Source: JBDROU01 sp043809745 [NCBI: bacterium]
GTDB lineage: Bacteria > Elusimicrobiota > JBDRMW01
Assembly (NCBI GenBank): GCA_043809745.1
Contig: JBDROU010000011.1
Coordinates: forward strand, 1-38,568
DNA: 38,568 bases
Direction of reading: 5' to 3'
A program made the position numbers and the translations under genes. The notes under the pieces are model-generated. The model was given only the letters and a program-made list of their open reading frames with translations, had not been told where the DNA came from and made no database searches. This document shows positions 8,597 to 16,749 of the stretch, piece after piece (position 1 is the stretch's first letter; every line of letters starts with the position of its first letter).

Positions 8597-9838
8597 TTAA
8601 TGCTGATGCAGCCCTGCCGGAAGCCCGCCTTGTGCATCGCCATCTAAGGTGCCGCCGTATGCCGCAGATGCGGCTCCTGAAAGTTGACTTTGGGAATCTA
8701 TCAGAAAGTTAGCTTTTGTTACCACTTTTTCATGCTCTTTAATTCCCCGTAATACCGGGTAATACTTGCGATATTTCCCATTATTTTCAGCGGTAGCCTC
8801 CGGGCCTATTTCCACAGTTCTGCTTTCGTATGAACCTTCTCCGGTATCCACCCACACAACCTGCCTGCTGCCCGTATCCAGCACCGCATCTTTTGGGATC
8901 GCCAGTACCAAGTGGCTTCCATCAGGAGCTTTGTACATGCTCTGAATTGTTATATTGACATACATCTCAGGTTTAAGTGCTAAATCAGTGTTATCTATAA
9001 GCGCTCTAAACCTTACTGAGCGAGTATTCGGATTAACCGTTGGATTAATGGATGAAATAGTCCCTAAATACTCTTTCCCTGGAATGCTTGTTGTATTGAC
9101 GCGCAAAGCGCCTCCTATTTTAATCCAGCTTAATTCATATTCGTATACTTCACCATATACCCACATCTTCTTTTCGGGTTGAGTAAGGTTCTCCTGCACA
9201 ATTCTCGTCTTTTTTAATTGCTCAATCTGAGGTTTGCTTAGACCTTGCAGCAAAAGCTTTTTTTCGGCTGAAAGCAGCAAATTCTCTGTCCGCTCTTTAA
9301 TCTCAGGCATCACTTCTTCGGTCATTTTATCAAGTGTTTTCAGTATTGACAGATACTCCTCCTGAGCAACAGCAAGCTCAGGATCATAAGCAATTTTACC
9401 AACCGCTCGTATTTCTTTACTTAAATGAAGTTTTTCAGCAGGTTCTGATTGAACACCAGCCAGATCGGCTTGATGTTTCTTTATCTGCACCTTAGTATTC
9501 GAACTTATCTCATCATCTGATTTCTTCTGGACTGCGCCGTGTTCATCATGTTCTTTAACGGCGCTTTTACTCTCTTTTTTATATATTGGAGTAAGTCCCA
9601 TATTGCATATCGGGCATTGAGTACTACCTTTATTATATTCTTCAGGCGAAACTCTTACTGAAGGGTGCATGCCGCATGTATAAAAATCAATATTCTCCTG
9701 TGCTTCATGCGTTGAATGATCTTTAGACCCGCACGAAATTAATGCGATGCCAACCCCCAATCCTGCAAGTGCAACAAAACCGGCTGTTAAAACTCTTTTC
9801 ATGTACCCATTATCTCGAATTATATATTTTTTATGCAT
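8597..9838 (-). CDS. cusB: CusB-like periplasmic adaptor (membrane fusion protein) with N-terminal heavy-metal-binding domain
   Basis: 413 aa. It is a probable lipoprotein: a hydrophobic stretch ends in the lipobox 'LISC' (Cys at about residue 36). A heavy-metal-binding domain follows, with the FYTCGMHPSV and CPICNMGLTPIY motifs (about 52-85), as seen in many CusB/CzcB-like adaptors. Then come a His-rich linker, an alpha-helical hairpin (about 155-205), and lipoyl/beta-barrel parts ending in a membrane-proximal domain. The start is supported by GGAGG 7 nt upstream of the ATG at 9838, although a second Met (residue 13) could also begin the signal peptide. It links the CusA-like pump to the outer-membrane channel and may pass metal to the pump. 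It ends with a short Gly/His-containing tail (about 395-413). Confidence 0.93.
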   Translation of the reverse strand: MHKKYIIRDNGYMKRVLTAGFVALAGLGVGIALISCGSKDHSTHEAQENIDFYTCGMHPSVRVSPEEYNKGSTQCPICNMGLTPIYKKESKSAVKEHDEHGAVQKKSDDEISSNTKVQIKKHQADLAGVQSEPAEKLHLSKEIRAVGKIAYDPELAVAQEEYLSILKTLDKMTEEVMPEIKERTENLLLSAEKKLLLQGLSKPQIEQLKKTRIVQENLTQPEKKMWVYGEVYEYELSWIKIGGALRVNTTSIPGKEYLGTISSINPTVNPNTRSVRFRALIDNTDLALKPEMYVNITIQSMYKAPDGSHLVLAIPKDAVLDTGSRQVVWVDTGEGSYESRTVEIGPEATAENNGKYRKYYPVLRGIKEHEKVVTKANFLIDSQSQLSGAASAAYGGTLDGDAQGGLPAGLHQH

Positions 9839-9914
9839 TTTTTAACCTCCGTTTTAAAATATTTGTTTAAAATAAACGCTCGATAACTATACTTTCTCAA
9901 ATATTGATTAAATA

Positions 9915-11180
9915 TTAGGGCAAATCTTCTCCAATCGCCCGCTCTAAACTAGCAATTGACTTCTGGTAATCTACTATCACTTTATAATAAGCAAGATTTG
10001 TCTGTAGCAAGATTCTCTCAGAATCAAGCCAATTAATAAAATCCACTTTCCCTGTCTCATATCCCGATCTGGCACCTTCAAATGCCTGTTCAGCTTGAGG
10101 CACTAATGCCGTTTTATATAAATTCATAATATTCTTGTATGATTCTATTTTGTAAAATGAATCCTCAATTTCAAAGTTGATTCGATTTTTTATGCTGTTG
10201 TATTGCTCCCTTTTAGCTTTGAGCACTTCCTTCTTCTCGCTTACACGTGTTGAGAGTTTCCCAAACCATAAAGGGAGATTCATCTGTACTGTTCCCAGCC
10301 ATGCATCTTCACCGTCATCTGCCTGGAGAGTAGTATTATCTCCCACTTCAATGTAATCATACGATAGTGTAAAATCAGGGACATAATCAAACTTTGCAAT
10401 TTTATGCTCTTTTTGCGCTTTGTCTATTGCGTATTCCGCTTCAGCCAATTCCTGCCGCTTTTCACTGCCGATTTTCTTCAACTGCTCCAGAGTAACAGTA
10501 AATTTCTGCGGTTCAAAAATATTAATTTTCTCAAAACTTGTTCCTTCAGAACGGCTGAGCATACTATTCAGCATAGCAATTAAACTATTTCTATTCTGGT
10601 TTAATCGATACAGCACATCTTCAATTTTAGATACCTCCAGCTGTATTTTCACTACTTCTGTCTGGGTTGCTAAATTAGATTCGAATCTCTTTCGCGCTAC
10701 CCGTTCCATGTTTTCCAGTATAGCTTTTTCATTTTTCATAATATCTATAGAGGCATCTACCCAAAACAAATCAAAAAACACAAATTTAATATTCTTAATA
10801 AGCTCTCTCTTTGATGCTTCATAACGCTCTTTTAATATCTCCGCTGATTGGAGCTCAACTTCATTCATCAATGATAACTTTCCGGGAAATGGGATCTTCT
10901 GCGAAATACCGTATTTCTGCTTCTGCGGGCCTACGCGGGTTTCAACACTCTCTCCAAAGTATGAGAAGCTAACTGTTGGATCAGGATATTTCAGCGAGTA
11001 TTTTGCACTTAATTCATCGGCTTTCCATTGTGAATACATCGACTTAACATTTGGATTATTTTCAATACCCTCTTGAATGAGATTCTGAAGCAAGAGAAAA
11101 GCATTTTCGGCAGTAAATCCCTTGCCCGAATATAATATGCAAATAGCAATCAATGTCAAAAAACAAATTTTTATTTTCAC
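9915..11180 (-). CDS. TolC/CusC-type outer-membrane efflux channel
   Basis: About 421 aa from the start chosen here. Two outer-membrane-efflux-protein repeats of long amphipathic helices (roughly 35-220 and 240-415) form the trimeric alpha-barrel tunnel. The signal peptide is 'KIKICFLTLIAICILY...'. I chose the GTG at 11180 because AGAAAGGG lies 7 nt upstream and the signal peptide then starts at once. A GTG at 11207 would add nine residues and overlap the upstream stop by 4 bp (GTGA), which would couple translation. It has no lipobox cysteine, unlike E. coli CusC. It lies between the sensor-like gene and the adaptor and supplies the outer-membrane exit of the efflux complex. Confidence 0.9.
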   Translation of the reverse strand: MKIKICFLTLIAICILYSGKGFTAENAFLLLQNLIQEGIENNPNVKSMYSQWKADELSAKYSLKYPDPTVSFSYFGESVETRVGPQKQKYGISQKIPFPGKLSLMNEVELQSAEILKERYEASKRELIKNIKFVFFDLFWVDASIDIMKNEKAILENMERVARKRFESNLATQTEVVKIQLEVSKIEDVLYRLNQNRNSLIAMLNSMLSRSEGTSFEKINIFEPQKFTVTLEQLKKIGSEKRQELAEAEYAIDKAQKEHKIAKFDYVPDFTLSYDYIEVGDNTTLQADDGEDAWLGTVQMNLPLWFGKLSTRVSEKKEVLKAKREQYNSIKNRINFEIEDSFYKIESYKNIMNLYKTALVPQAEQAFEGARSGYETGKVDFINWLDSERILLQTNLAYYKVIVDYQKSIASLERAIGEDLP

Positions 11181-11203
11181 AATAATACCCTTTCTGTAAA
11201 CTG

Positions 11204-11713
11204 TCACTTATGTTTTATATCAGAACCGCACAAGCCGCACTGGCAATCACATTTTCCCGTTGAATGCTTACAGCCATTACAGATATCTCTCATAATAACA
11301 GTAAAAAATCCATTACTCTGTTCTTCAGTTAACATACTTTTTATATTAAGTAAATGCAAAACAGTTAATTTTTCCTCTTCTGCTTTAAACCGCCCTATTT
11401 CGCGTGTATATTTTTCAATATCAGCTTCAACTAATTCAGATTTTCGCAAAAGATCACACAATAGCAACCTAACTTGAGCAAGCTGTAAGGAAAGCTGATT
11501 AAATTTTGGTTCGTCTCTTTGTTCGAGCTCTTTTAATTCCTTTTGCTGTGCTTTTGTGAGCTTAAGCTTTTCAACCCAGTCCGCATGCCCATAGGAATGA
11601 AAATATCCTGGCTTTTTATGACAGGCAAAATATTGAAGTCCCAACCATGTCAGTGATGTCAGAATCACTATACTTACCCATAATGTTACCATTGCTTTAA
11701 GTTTACTGCTCAT
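11204..11713 (-). CDS. CpxP/Spy/CnrX-like periplasmic metal-responsive protein with Cys-rich tail
   Basis: 169 aa. A single N-terminal membrane anchor or signal segment (about 8-28) is followed by His-rich residues (HSYGHADW). A helical region (about 44-140) then has the 'L-T-x-x-Q' spacing of the Spy/CpxP/heavy-metal-sensor (CnrX) family: KLTKAQQKEL and later SMLTEEQSNG. The last ~25 residues are unusually cysteine-rich (patterns CNGC, CDCQCGLC), a probable metal-binding tail. AAAGGAGG lies 9 nt before the ATG. It lies 31 bp after the anti-sigma gene. By analogy with cnrYXH of Cupriavidus metallidurans it could be the periplasmic sensor that relieves the anti-sigma factor when metal binds. 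It could also be a chaperone or buffering protein. Confidence 0.72.
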   Translation of the reverse strand: MSSKLKAMVTLWVSIVILTSLTWLGLQYFACHKKPGYFHSYGHADWVEKLKLTKAQQKELKELEQRDEPKFNQLSLQLAQVRLLLCDLLRKSELVEADIEKYTREIGRFKAEEEKLTVLHLLNIKSMLTEEQSNGFFTVIMRDICNGCKHSTGKCDCQCGLCGSDIKHK

Positions 11714-11744
11714 AACAATATGCCTCCTTTACTAAAATCTTAAT

Positions 11745-12185
11745 TTATCTGTATCTGTAGGACCTTCCTAAATAAACCGCTTTCAGGGAGTTCTCTTCTT
11801 CAGTTTGTACAAACCTTGTCACTGCACTGTATCGAACTTGTGCAGTTGATCGTTTGGCACTTACAAAATAAGAAATAAAAACAACTAAACACCATAATCC
11901 GAAAACATACGCAACTTTAAGAAATACTCTTGGCATCAAGCCTGAGATTCCTGTCTCTCTCTGATCACTCTTAATACGCTCCCAAAACTTTTGTTCAAAA
12001 TTACTATTTACTTCAATTTCTGGCACAGCATCAATTAATTTCCATACAGCATCAAGGCCTTCTAATTCATGTTTGCATTTACTGCATTCATCTATATGTT
12101 TCCGTATATCCTCAAACTCAAGCATTAAATCATGAATATCATATCCCTTTTTTAGATAATACTTAATACCATTGCATGTTGCCAT
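11745..12185 (-). CDS. Zinc-finger anti-sigma factor, single TM
   Basis: 146 aa. The N-terminal cytoplasmic domain has the zinc-binding anti-sigma motif H30-x3-C34-x2-C37 (H-x3-C-x2-C, ZAS/zf-HC2 type), preceded by helices expected to clasp the sigma factor. One transmembrane helix spans about residues 87-110 (AYVFGLWCLVVFISYFV). A short C-terminal tail of about 36 residues should be periplasmic. It directly follows the ECF sigma gene (84 bp gap), the usual sigma/anti-sigma order. Together with the next gene it resembles the CnrY/CnrX/CnrH arrangement, in which a membrane anti-sigma factor is controlled by a periplasmic metal sensor. Only a weak GGAA precedes the ATG. Confidence 0.85.
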   Translation of the reverse strand: MATCNGIKYYLKKGYDIHDLMLEFEDIRKHIDECSKCKHELEGLDAVWKLIDAVPEIEVNSNFEQKFWERIKSDQRETGISGLMPRVFLKVAYVFGLWCLVVFISYFVSAKRSTAQVRYSAVTRFVQTEEENSLKAVYLGRSYRYR

Positions 12186-12269
12186 ATATCATTTCCATTC
12201 TATGATCTTCTGAAATATCGTCCTATATGAGTTAAACACTTATATCTTGAAAAGGTTACGGTGCATCTG

Positions 12270-12851
12270 TTAAATATATTTTTGAAGTCTTTTCTTAAGT
12301 GTTATTTTTGCTCTAAATATAAGCTGTTTTACTGCTCCGGAGGTTGTCTTTAAAATCTTGGCAATTTCCTCGTAAGGAATGTTTTCATACTTAGCCAGCA
12401 TGACCGCTTTACGCTGCGCATCTGGCAAATGGAAGATTGCTTCCTGTATATCTGCGCCGAGCTGACTTACTTCTTGTTTCTTTTCATCCCTGCAAGTTTC
12501 AGCCGGCTGATTTATTTTGCTTTCTTCCCTATTCTCCTGCAACTGCTCAAAAGATAAAAAAGAAATTATTTTTTTCCTTCTTTTTATATTGCTCAACTGA
12601 TTTGCTGCTATCGTAAATATCCAGGTTGATAAGGCCTTCTCAGGCATATAAGAATCCAAAGCTTTATAGACCTTTACCAGAATATCCTGCACGGCATCTT
12701 CAGCATCTTCCTTACTGCCAAAATTACGATAAGCAAAATTAACCAATGGCTTTTTATACCGTTTTAGGATATGAGAGAACGACTCCTTATTCCCCGACTT
12801 AAATTCTTTTATAAACTGGGTATCGCTATCCGGCAACTCATTCTTATCCAT
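12270..12851 (-). CDS. ECF-family RNA polymerase sigma factor
   Basis: 193 aa, the usual length. Region 2 covers about 27-95: YKKPLVNFAYR, DAVQDILVKVYKAL, and the -10 recognition helix STWIFTIAANQLSNIKRRKK. After a polar linker, region 4 (about 130-190) contains the helix-turn-helix YEEIAKILKTTSGAVKQLIFRAK. It is the first gene of the seven-gene metal operon and is followed by its anti-sigma factor. It probably activates this operon, and perhaps itself. No clear Shine-Dalgarno sequence precedes the ATG. The bases at the start codon form a short tandem duplication (TAGAATCGG twice at 12851-12868). I could not place an ECF-type -35/-10 pair with confidence in the 109-bp leader. Confidence 0.94.
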   Translation of the reverse strand: MDKNELPDSDTQFIKEFKSGNKESFSHILKRYKKPLVNFAYRNFGSKEDAEDAVQDILVKVYKALDSYMPEKALSTWIFTIAANQLSNIKRRKKIISFLSFEQLQENREESKINQPAETCRDEKKQEVSQLGADIQEAIFHLPDAQRKAVMLAKYENIPYEEIAKILKTTSGAVKQLIFRAKITLKKRLQKYI

Positions 12852-12960
12852 AGAATCGGTAGAATCGGAACAGGTTCATTTCTTTTAATGTAGTTATTGA
12901 TGTGAAATAATTCTGCTCAAATCTTATTAATACAAGCACCAATGTTTCCCAAATAATTTT

Positions 12961-14046
12961 CTACGAGGCAAATTTAAGTTTTTTAAGCATTATTTCCAGG
13001 AACTGCTCCGGTTCACCTAAAGTATTCCCTCTTGCATCATAAGCTGTGCCGTAATCCCCTTCTTGTTTAACCTCTATTGTCTCACCATCGATGCCAGCTG
13101 CTTCCCTAAGTATAATTTTTTCATCATCGCCTTTCACAAATACAAGATGCCTTATCTCATTAGGGTGTTGCTGTATATGCAGTATTTTGTTTTTACTTTG
13201 TATAATAATGCTGCCCAACTCGAAGAAATGTATCATCTCGCCTAACTGATTAGCAGGCACAGAATTATTTATTTTTCGGATACGATTCTGCAAATCCTTA
13301 AGCTTTATATGTCTCCCCGCCATCTCATTTTTGTATATATCTGATGAAGCAAAATCACCTAATACTTTTGACAAATTTGCAGTATCCAATAGTCTATCGT
13401 ACATAAATATATGATAATCCATCCCCTTTACACTATCCGACGGTTCTTTATTGTTCAGTATCCCGAAAAGTGAGTTCGTGTATTTTTCAACTTTAATGTA
13501 GTACTTATCAACCGTCTTTCTAACATTTTCATCATAATCTGCTACCCTCACCATAATATCCTGCATAGATAAAACACTCCGTCCAAGCTGTATTATTTCG
13601 GTCCCCTCAAACTGCCGCACAAAATTCCGCAACCGTTTCATTTCTTTTTGCACTTTATACCATTCAACCGCCTTTATTATTCCCTTTCTTAATTCATCGA
13701 AATAAGAACCCTTTTTCACTATAAAATCATACACATATCCATCTTTTATTGCCTTATAAGAAATATCAAATTCAGGGAATCCAGTACACATTATTCTTAC
13801 AATATCTGAGAACTCATTCTTAACTTCACCCAACAAATCTGTGCCCGATTTTCCAGGCATTTTTTGATCTGACACTACCACTTTCACATCTTTGTTTTCG
13901 CTCAGTATTTTAAAGGCTTCAGCCGCATTTTTTGCCGTTAGAACATTAAACTCATCTTCAAATTTTATTTTAAGATTTTCAATCAGAGATCCTTCGTCAT
14001 CAACAAACAAGACTGTGCTTTTCAAAGAATTATTTTCTTCTACCAT
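12961..14046 (-). CDS. Response regulator with unusual C-terminal domain (PhcQ-like position)
   Basis: 361 aa. A receiver domain spans about 11-130, with acidic residues DDE at 16-18, phospho-acceptor Asp60 in VVVSDQKMPG, the conserved T in 'MCTGFPEFD', and Lys in FIVKKGS. The remaining ~230 residues are mostly helical with charged segments (KVQKEMKRLRNF and later). They end in a small beta-rich segment and match no DNA-binding, GGDEF, EAL or HD output domain that I can recognise. GAGGGGG precedes the ATG and the gene lies 9 bp after the hybrid kinase gene, so it is in the same transcript. By position and architecture it corresponds to the response regulator PhcQ at the end of phcBSRQ. This is an inference from context; direct similarity to PhcQ was not tested. 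Confidence 0.85.
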   Translation of the reverse strand: MVEENNSLKSTVLFVDDEGSLIENLKIKFEDEFNVLTAKNAAEAFKILSENKDVKVVVSDQKMPGKSGTDLLGEVKNEFSDIVRIMCTGFPEFDISYKAIKDGYVYDFIVKKGSYFDELRKGIIKAVEWYKVQKEMKRLRNFVRQFEGTEIIQLGRSVLSMQDIMVRVADYDENVRKTVDKYYIKVEKYTNSLFGILNNKEPSDSVKGMDYHIFMYDRLLDTANLSKVLGDFASSDIYKNEMAGRHIKLKDLQNRIRKINNSVPANQLGEMIHFFELGSIIIQSKNKILHIQQHPNEIRHLVFVKGDDEKIILREAAGIDGETIEVKQEGDYGTAYDARGNTLGEPEQFLEIMLKKLKFAS

Positions 14047-14055
14047 AATACCCCC

Positions 14056-16746
14056 TCATGCTCTTTTCTCTGCATTCTGAGTTAGTGGTAATTGAACCAC
14101 AACCTTTGTCCCCTTCCCAAAATCACTCGTTATGTCTATACGCCCATTATGATCATTAATGATTTTATAACATATACTTAATCCAAGCCCCATACCTTTA
14201 TTCGGATCTCTGGTTGTAAAAAAGGGATCTAATACCTGTTTAAGATCTTCTTGCTTTATGCCTTCACCATTATCTTCAACTTCTAAAAACAGCGAGGCGC
14301 CATCATCACGGGTAGAAATTGTTATTATACCACTTTCACGAATAGCATCAATACTATTTTTAAGCAAATTCAGTATCACCTGATTGATCTGCCCCGGAAT
14401 GCATTCAATTTTTCTTTGAGCGTTAAAATTCTTTTTTATAGTTATTCCGCTTGAAATCATATGATTAGCTAAACCAAGTGTAGATTCGATGTTTTCTCTT
14501 AAATCGCATGTTTCAAAAGTAATTTTATCTTTTTTAGCAAATTTCCTAATTTCATCCATTACATTAAAGCTTCGATTAATCCCCTCTTCTACGGAATTAA
14601 GCATTTTATTTATAATTTCTTTTCTTACTTCTTGAGAACTTTTCTTAAGCTCACTTTTTAATATATCGATACTGCCCATACTTATGCTTAAAGGATTATT
14701 CATTTCATGGGCTAATCCCATTAGCATTATACCCAAAGACTTAAGCTTTTCAGAATGTATCAACTGCATTTCTGCATCTTTCAAGCTATTATATGCCGTA
14801 TCCAATTCTTTATTCTTTGTATTCAGCTCTAAATTAATTTCCATTAACTCAGCTTCCATTTTTCTTAAATTTAGCAGTGAGCGGATACGTGCTTTAAGTT
14901 CATCCTGGCTGAACGGTTTTGCAATATAGTCATCTGCTCCCATTTCCAACCCCTGTATTTTATAAGTCAATTCGCCCTTTGCAGTAAGTATTATTACAGG
15001 AATATGTTTTGTCTTTTCAGTCTTTTTTATTTTTTCTGTCAGTTCAAAACCATTCATTAACGGCATCATTAAATCAGAAATAACTAGATCCGGGGGATTA
15101 TTCAAAATTGCCTCCCACCCCTCAGCCCCGTCAAAAGCAATCCTTACTGCGTAATCGTTCTTGAGAATATTTCTTATCGAACTAATTATTCCTGCATCAT
15201 CCTCAACTATCTGTATTACTGCACTTCTTGTTCCTGTTTGTTCCTGCCCCAATTCCTCATTTTTTATAGTTTCCAATAACTTTTGCTTTGAAAGCTTATC
15301 TGTTTCCAGATCAGCGAGTTCCAGCCTTTTTGGATCGGTATGCCTCCTGTCAACTCGTCTTCTATCCCCTGACCTTTTTTCATTGCGTATTTCCTGATTT
15401 CCTAAATATTTGCCTTCTCTTATCGCATCCTGCGGCAAGTGATCTTTACCTTTAATTAGTTCAACTATGAATTTCGAACCTTTGTTCTCTTCACTTTCTA
15501 CAGTTATCCTTCCGCAATGTATATCTACAAGTTCTTTAACTAGATGCAACCCTATCCCCGTTCCACTAAACGCCCTGGTAGAACTCCCGTCAACTTGATG
15601 AAACCTTTCAAATAATCTTGGTAATTCGTATTCAGGTATACCAATTCCGGTATCCTCTATCGTAATGAACACACTTTTATCAGTTTCTTTTGCTAAAATG
15701 GTTATTTTGCCTTCAGTTGGTGTAAATTTTATGGCATTTGAGATAAGATTTAAAAATACTTTATCAATTTTTTCAGGATCCAAATATAATTCGATTTCCT
15801 TTTCAGGCAACAATATTTCCAAACTTAAATTTGATTGCTCCGCAAGCGTTCTAACAGAACTTAATATATCGTTTAGGATATTTCGCAAGTCACATATGAC
15901 AAAATTAACCTGCATTTTTCCTGCTTCAAGCTTCGTGAAATCAAGCAGATTATTTATCAATTTTAGCAGTTTTTTGCTATTAAAATTCATCTGCTGCAAA
16001 TAATCATTCCATTGTTCCTCGCTCACATTCCTAATATCAACTAAATTAAGGTTTTCAAGCGGGGCAATAATGCTTGTAAGAGGAGTTCTAATTTCGTGGC
16101 TTATATTGCTAAAAAACTGAGACTTCAATTCATCAAGCTTCGATAATTCCTTATTTGCAATATCAAGATTAAATTTCGAAACAAACTCATTATAACGTGC
16201 TCGAGCGCTGAAATAATTACTCGTAATCGCAATTGATATCGTAAATAGCAGAAAGTAGTTGTTATTCATAAATATACCAAAATCTTCTATTTTCTGAAAT
16301 ATGAGTATTGGTGCCACATACATAATATATATGATGCTGGTTGCTACGATAATTTCCCGCATTCGCCATGGCGCAAGTAAACCAATAAACAGTATCACTA
16401 AATTTATACCTGCGTAGTAAGACGATCTGTACCCCCCCGTTACCATCACCATGCATGTAATAGCTCCACAGACAATAATAGCTACACATACTGCCAGCAC
16501 TACCGGATATTTTTTATAAATGTTTTTATATCTGGGAAAAACAAGAATGCAGAGAACCGCAAAACTGCAAAATATACGTATCCAAAAAAGTTCTGCTATT
16601 TTATCAGGAAAAATAAAATAATCGAATATACTTCCCATTGGGACTAGTATAATAGCGAGTATCGATCCAACCTGAAATGTTTTTATTGATTCTTGGAGAA
16701 AGTACGTGTGATAAGCGCTTAACAGCGTCTTTTCATGAGCATTCAT
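14056..16746 (-). CDS. Six-TM hybrid histidine kinase: kinase-receiver-kinase (PhcS-PhcR-like fusion)
   Basis: 896 aa. Six predicted transmembrane helices (about 24-42, 54-70, 81-102, 111-125, 131-150, 163-179) have almost no periplasmic loops. Kinase 1: HisKA with His217 (NISHEIRTP); HATPase with N-box LNLISNAIKF (332-341), G1 EDTGIGIP and G2 GTGIGLHL. A basic linker (SGDRRRVDRRHTDPKR) follows. A receiver domain spans about 508-628 with Asp558. Kinase 2: His680 (GLAHEMNNPL), N-box LLKNSIDAI, then DNGEGI and GMGLGLSI. In Ralstonia, PhcS is the membrane kinase sensing the fatty-acid methyl ester signal, and PhcR is a receiver joined to a histidine kinase. This protein has both architectures joined end to end. 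It is 3 bp downstream of the PhcB-like gene. Ligand unknown; a lipid-like signal is inferred from context and the loop-poor membrane domain. Confidence 0.93.
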   Translation of the reverse strand: MNAHEKTLLSAYHTYFLQESIKTFQVGSILAIILVPMGSIFDYFIFPDKIAELFWIRIFCSFAVLCILVFPRYKNIYKKYPVVLAVCVAIIVCGAITCMVMVTGGYRSSYYAGINLVILFIGLLAPWRMREIIVATSIIYIMYVAPILIFQKIEDFGIFMNNNYFLLFTISIAITSNYFSARARYNEFVSKFNLDIANKELSKLDELKSQFFSNISHEIRTPLTSIIAPLENLNLVDIRNVSEEQWNDYLQQMNFNSKKLLKLINNLLDFTKLEAGKMQVNFVICDLRNILNDILSSVRTLAEQSNLSLEILLPEKEIELYLDPEKIDKVFLNLISNAIKFTPTEGKITILAKETDKSVFITIEDTGIGIPEYELPRLFERFHQVDGSSTRAFSGTGIGLHLVKELVDIHCGRITVESEENKGSKFIVELIKGKDHLPQDAIREGKYLGNQEIRNEKRSGDRRRVDRRHTDPKRLELADLETDKLSKQKLLETIKNEELGQEQTGTRSAVIQIVEDDAGIISSIRNILKNDYAVRIAFDGAEGWEAILNNPPDLVISDLMMPLMNGFELTEKIKKTEKTKHIPVIILTAKGELTYKIQGLEMGADDYIAKPFSQDELKARIRSLLNLRKMEAELMEINLELNTKNKELDTAYNSLKDAEMQLIHSEKLKSLGIMLMGLAHEMNNPLSISMGSIDILKSELKKSSQEVRKEIINKMLNSVEEGINRSFNVMDEIRKFAKKDKITFETCDLRENIESTLGLANHMISSGITIKKNFNAQRKIECIPGQINQVILNLLKNSIDAIRESGIITISTRDDGASLFLEVEDNGEGIKQEDLKQVLDPFFTTRDPNKGMGLGLSICYKIINDHNGRIDITSDFGKGTKVVVQLPLTQNAEKRA

Positions 16747-16749
16747 GAA

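Noticed and set aside
12852-12960. ECF-dependent autoregulatory promoter of the metal operon
   Set aside because: A GGGAAAC stretch exists on the minus strand but no convincing paired -10 motif; without other regulon promoters to compare it cannot be called.
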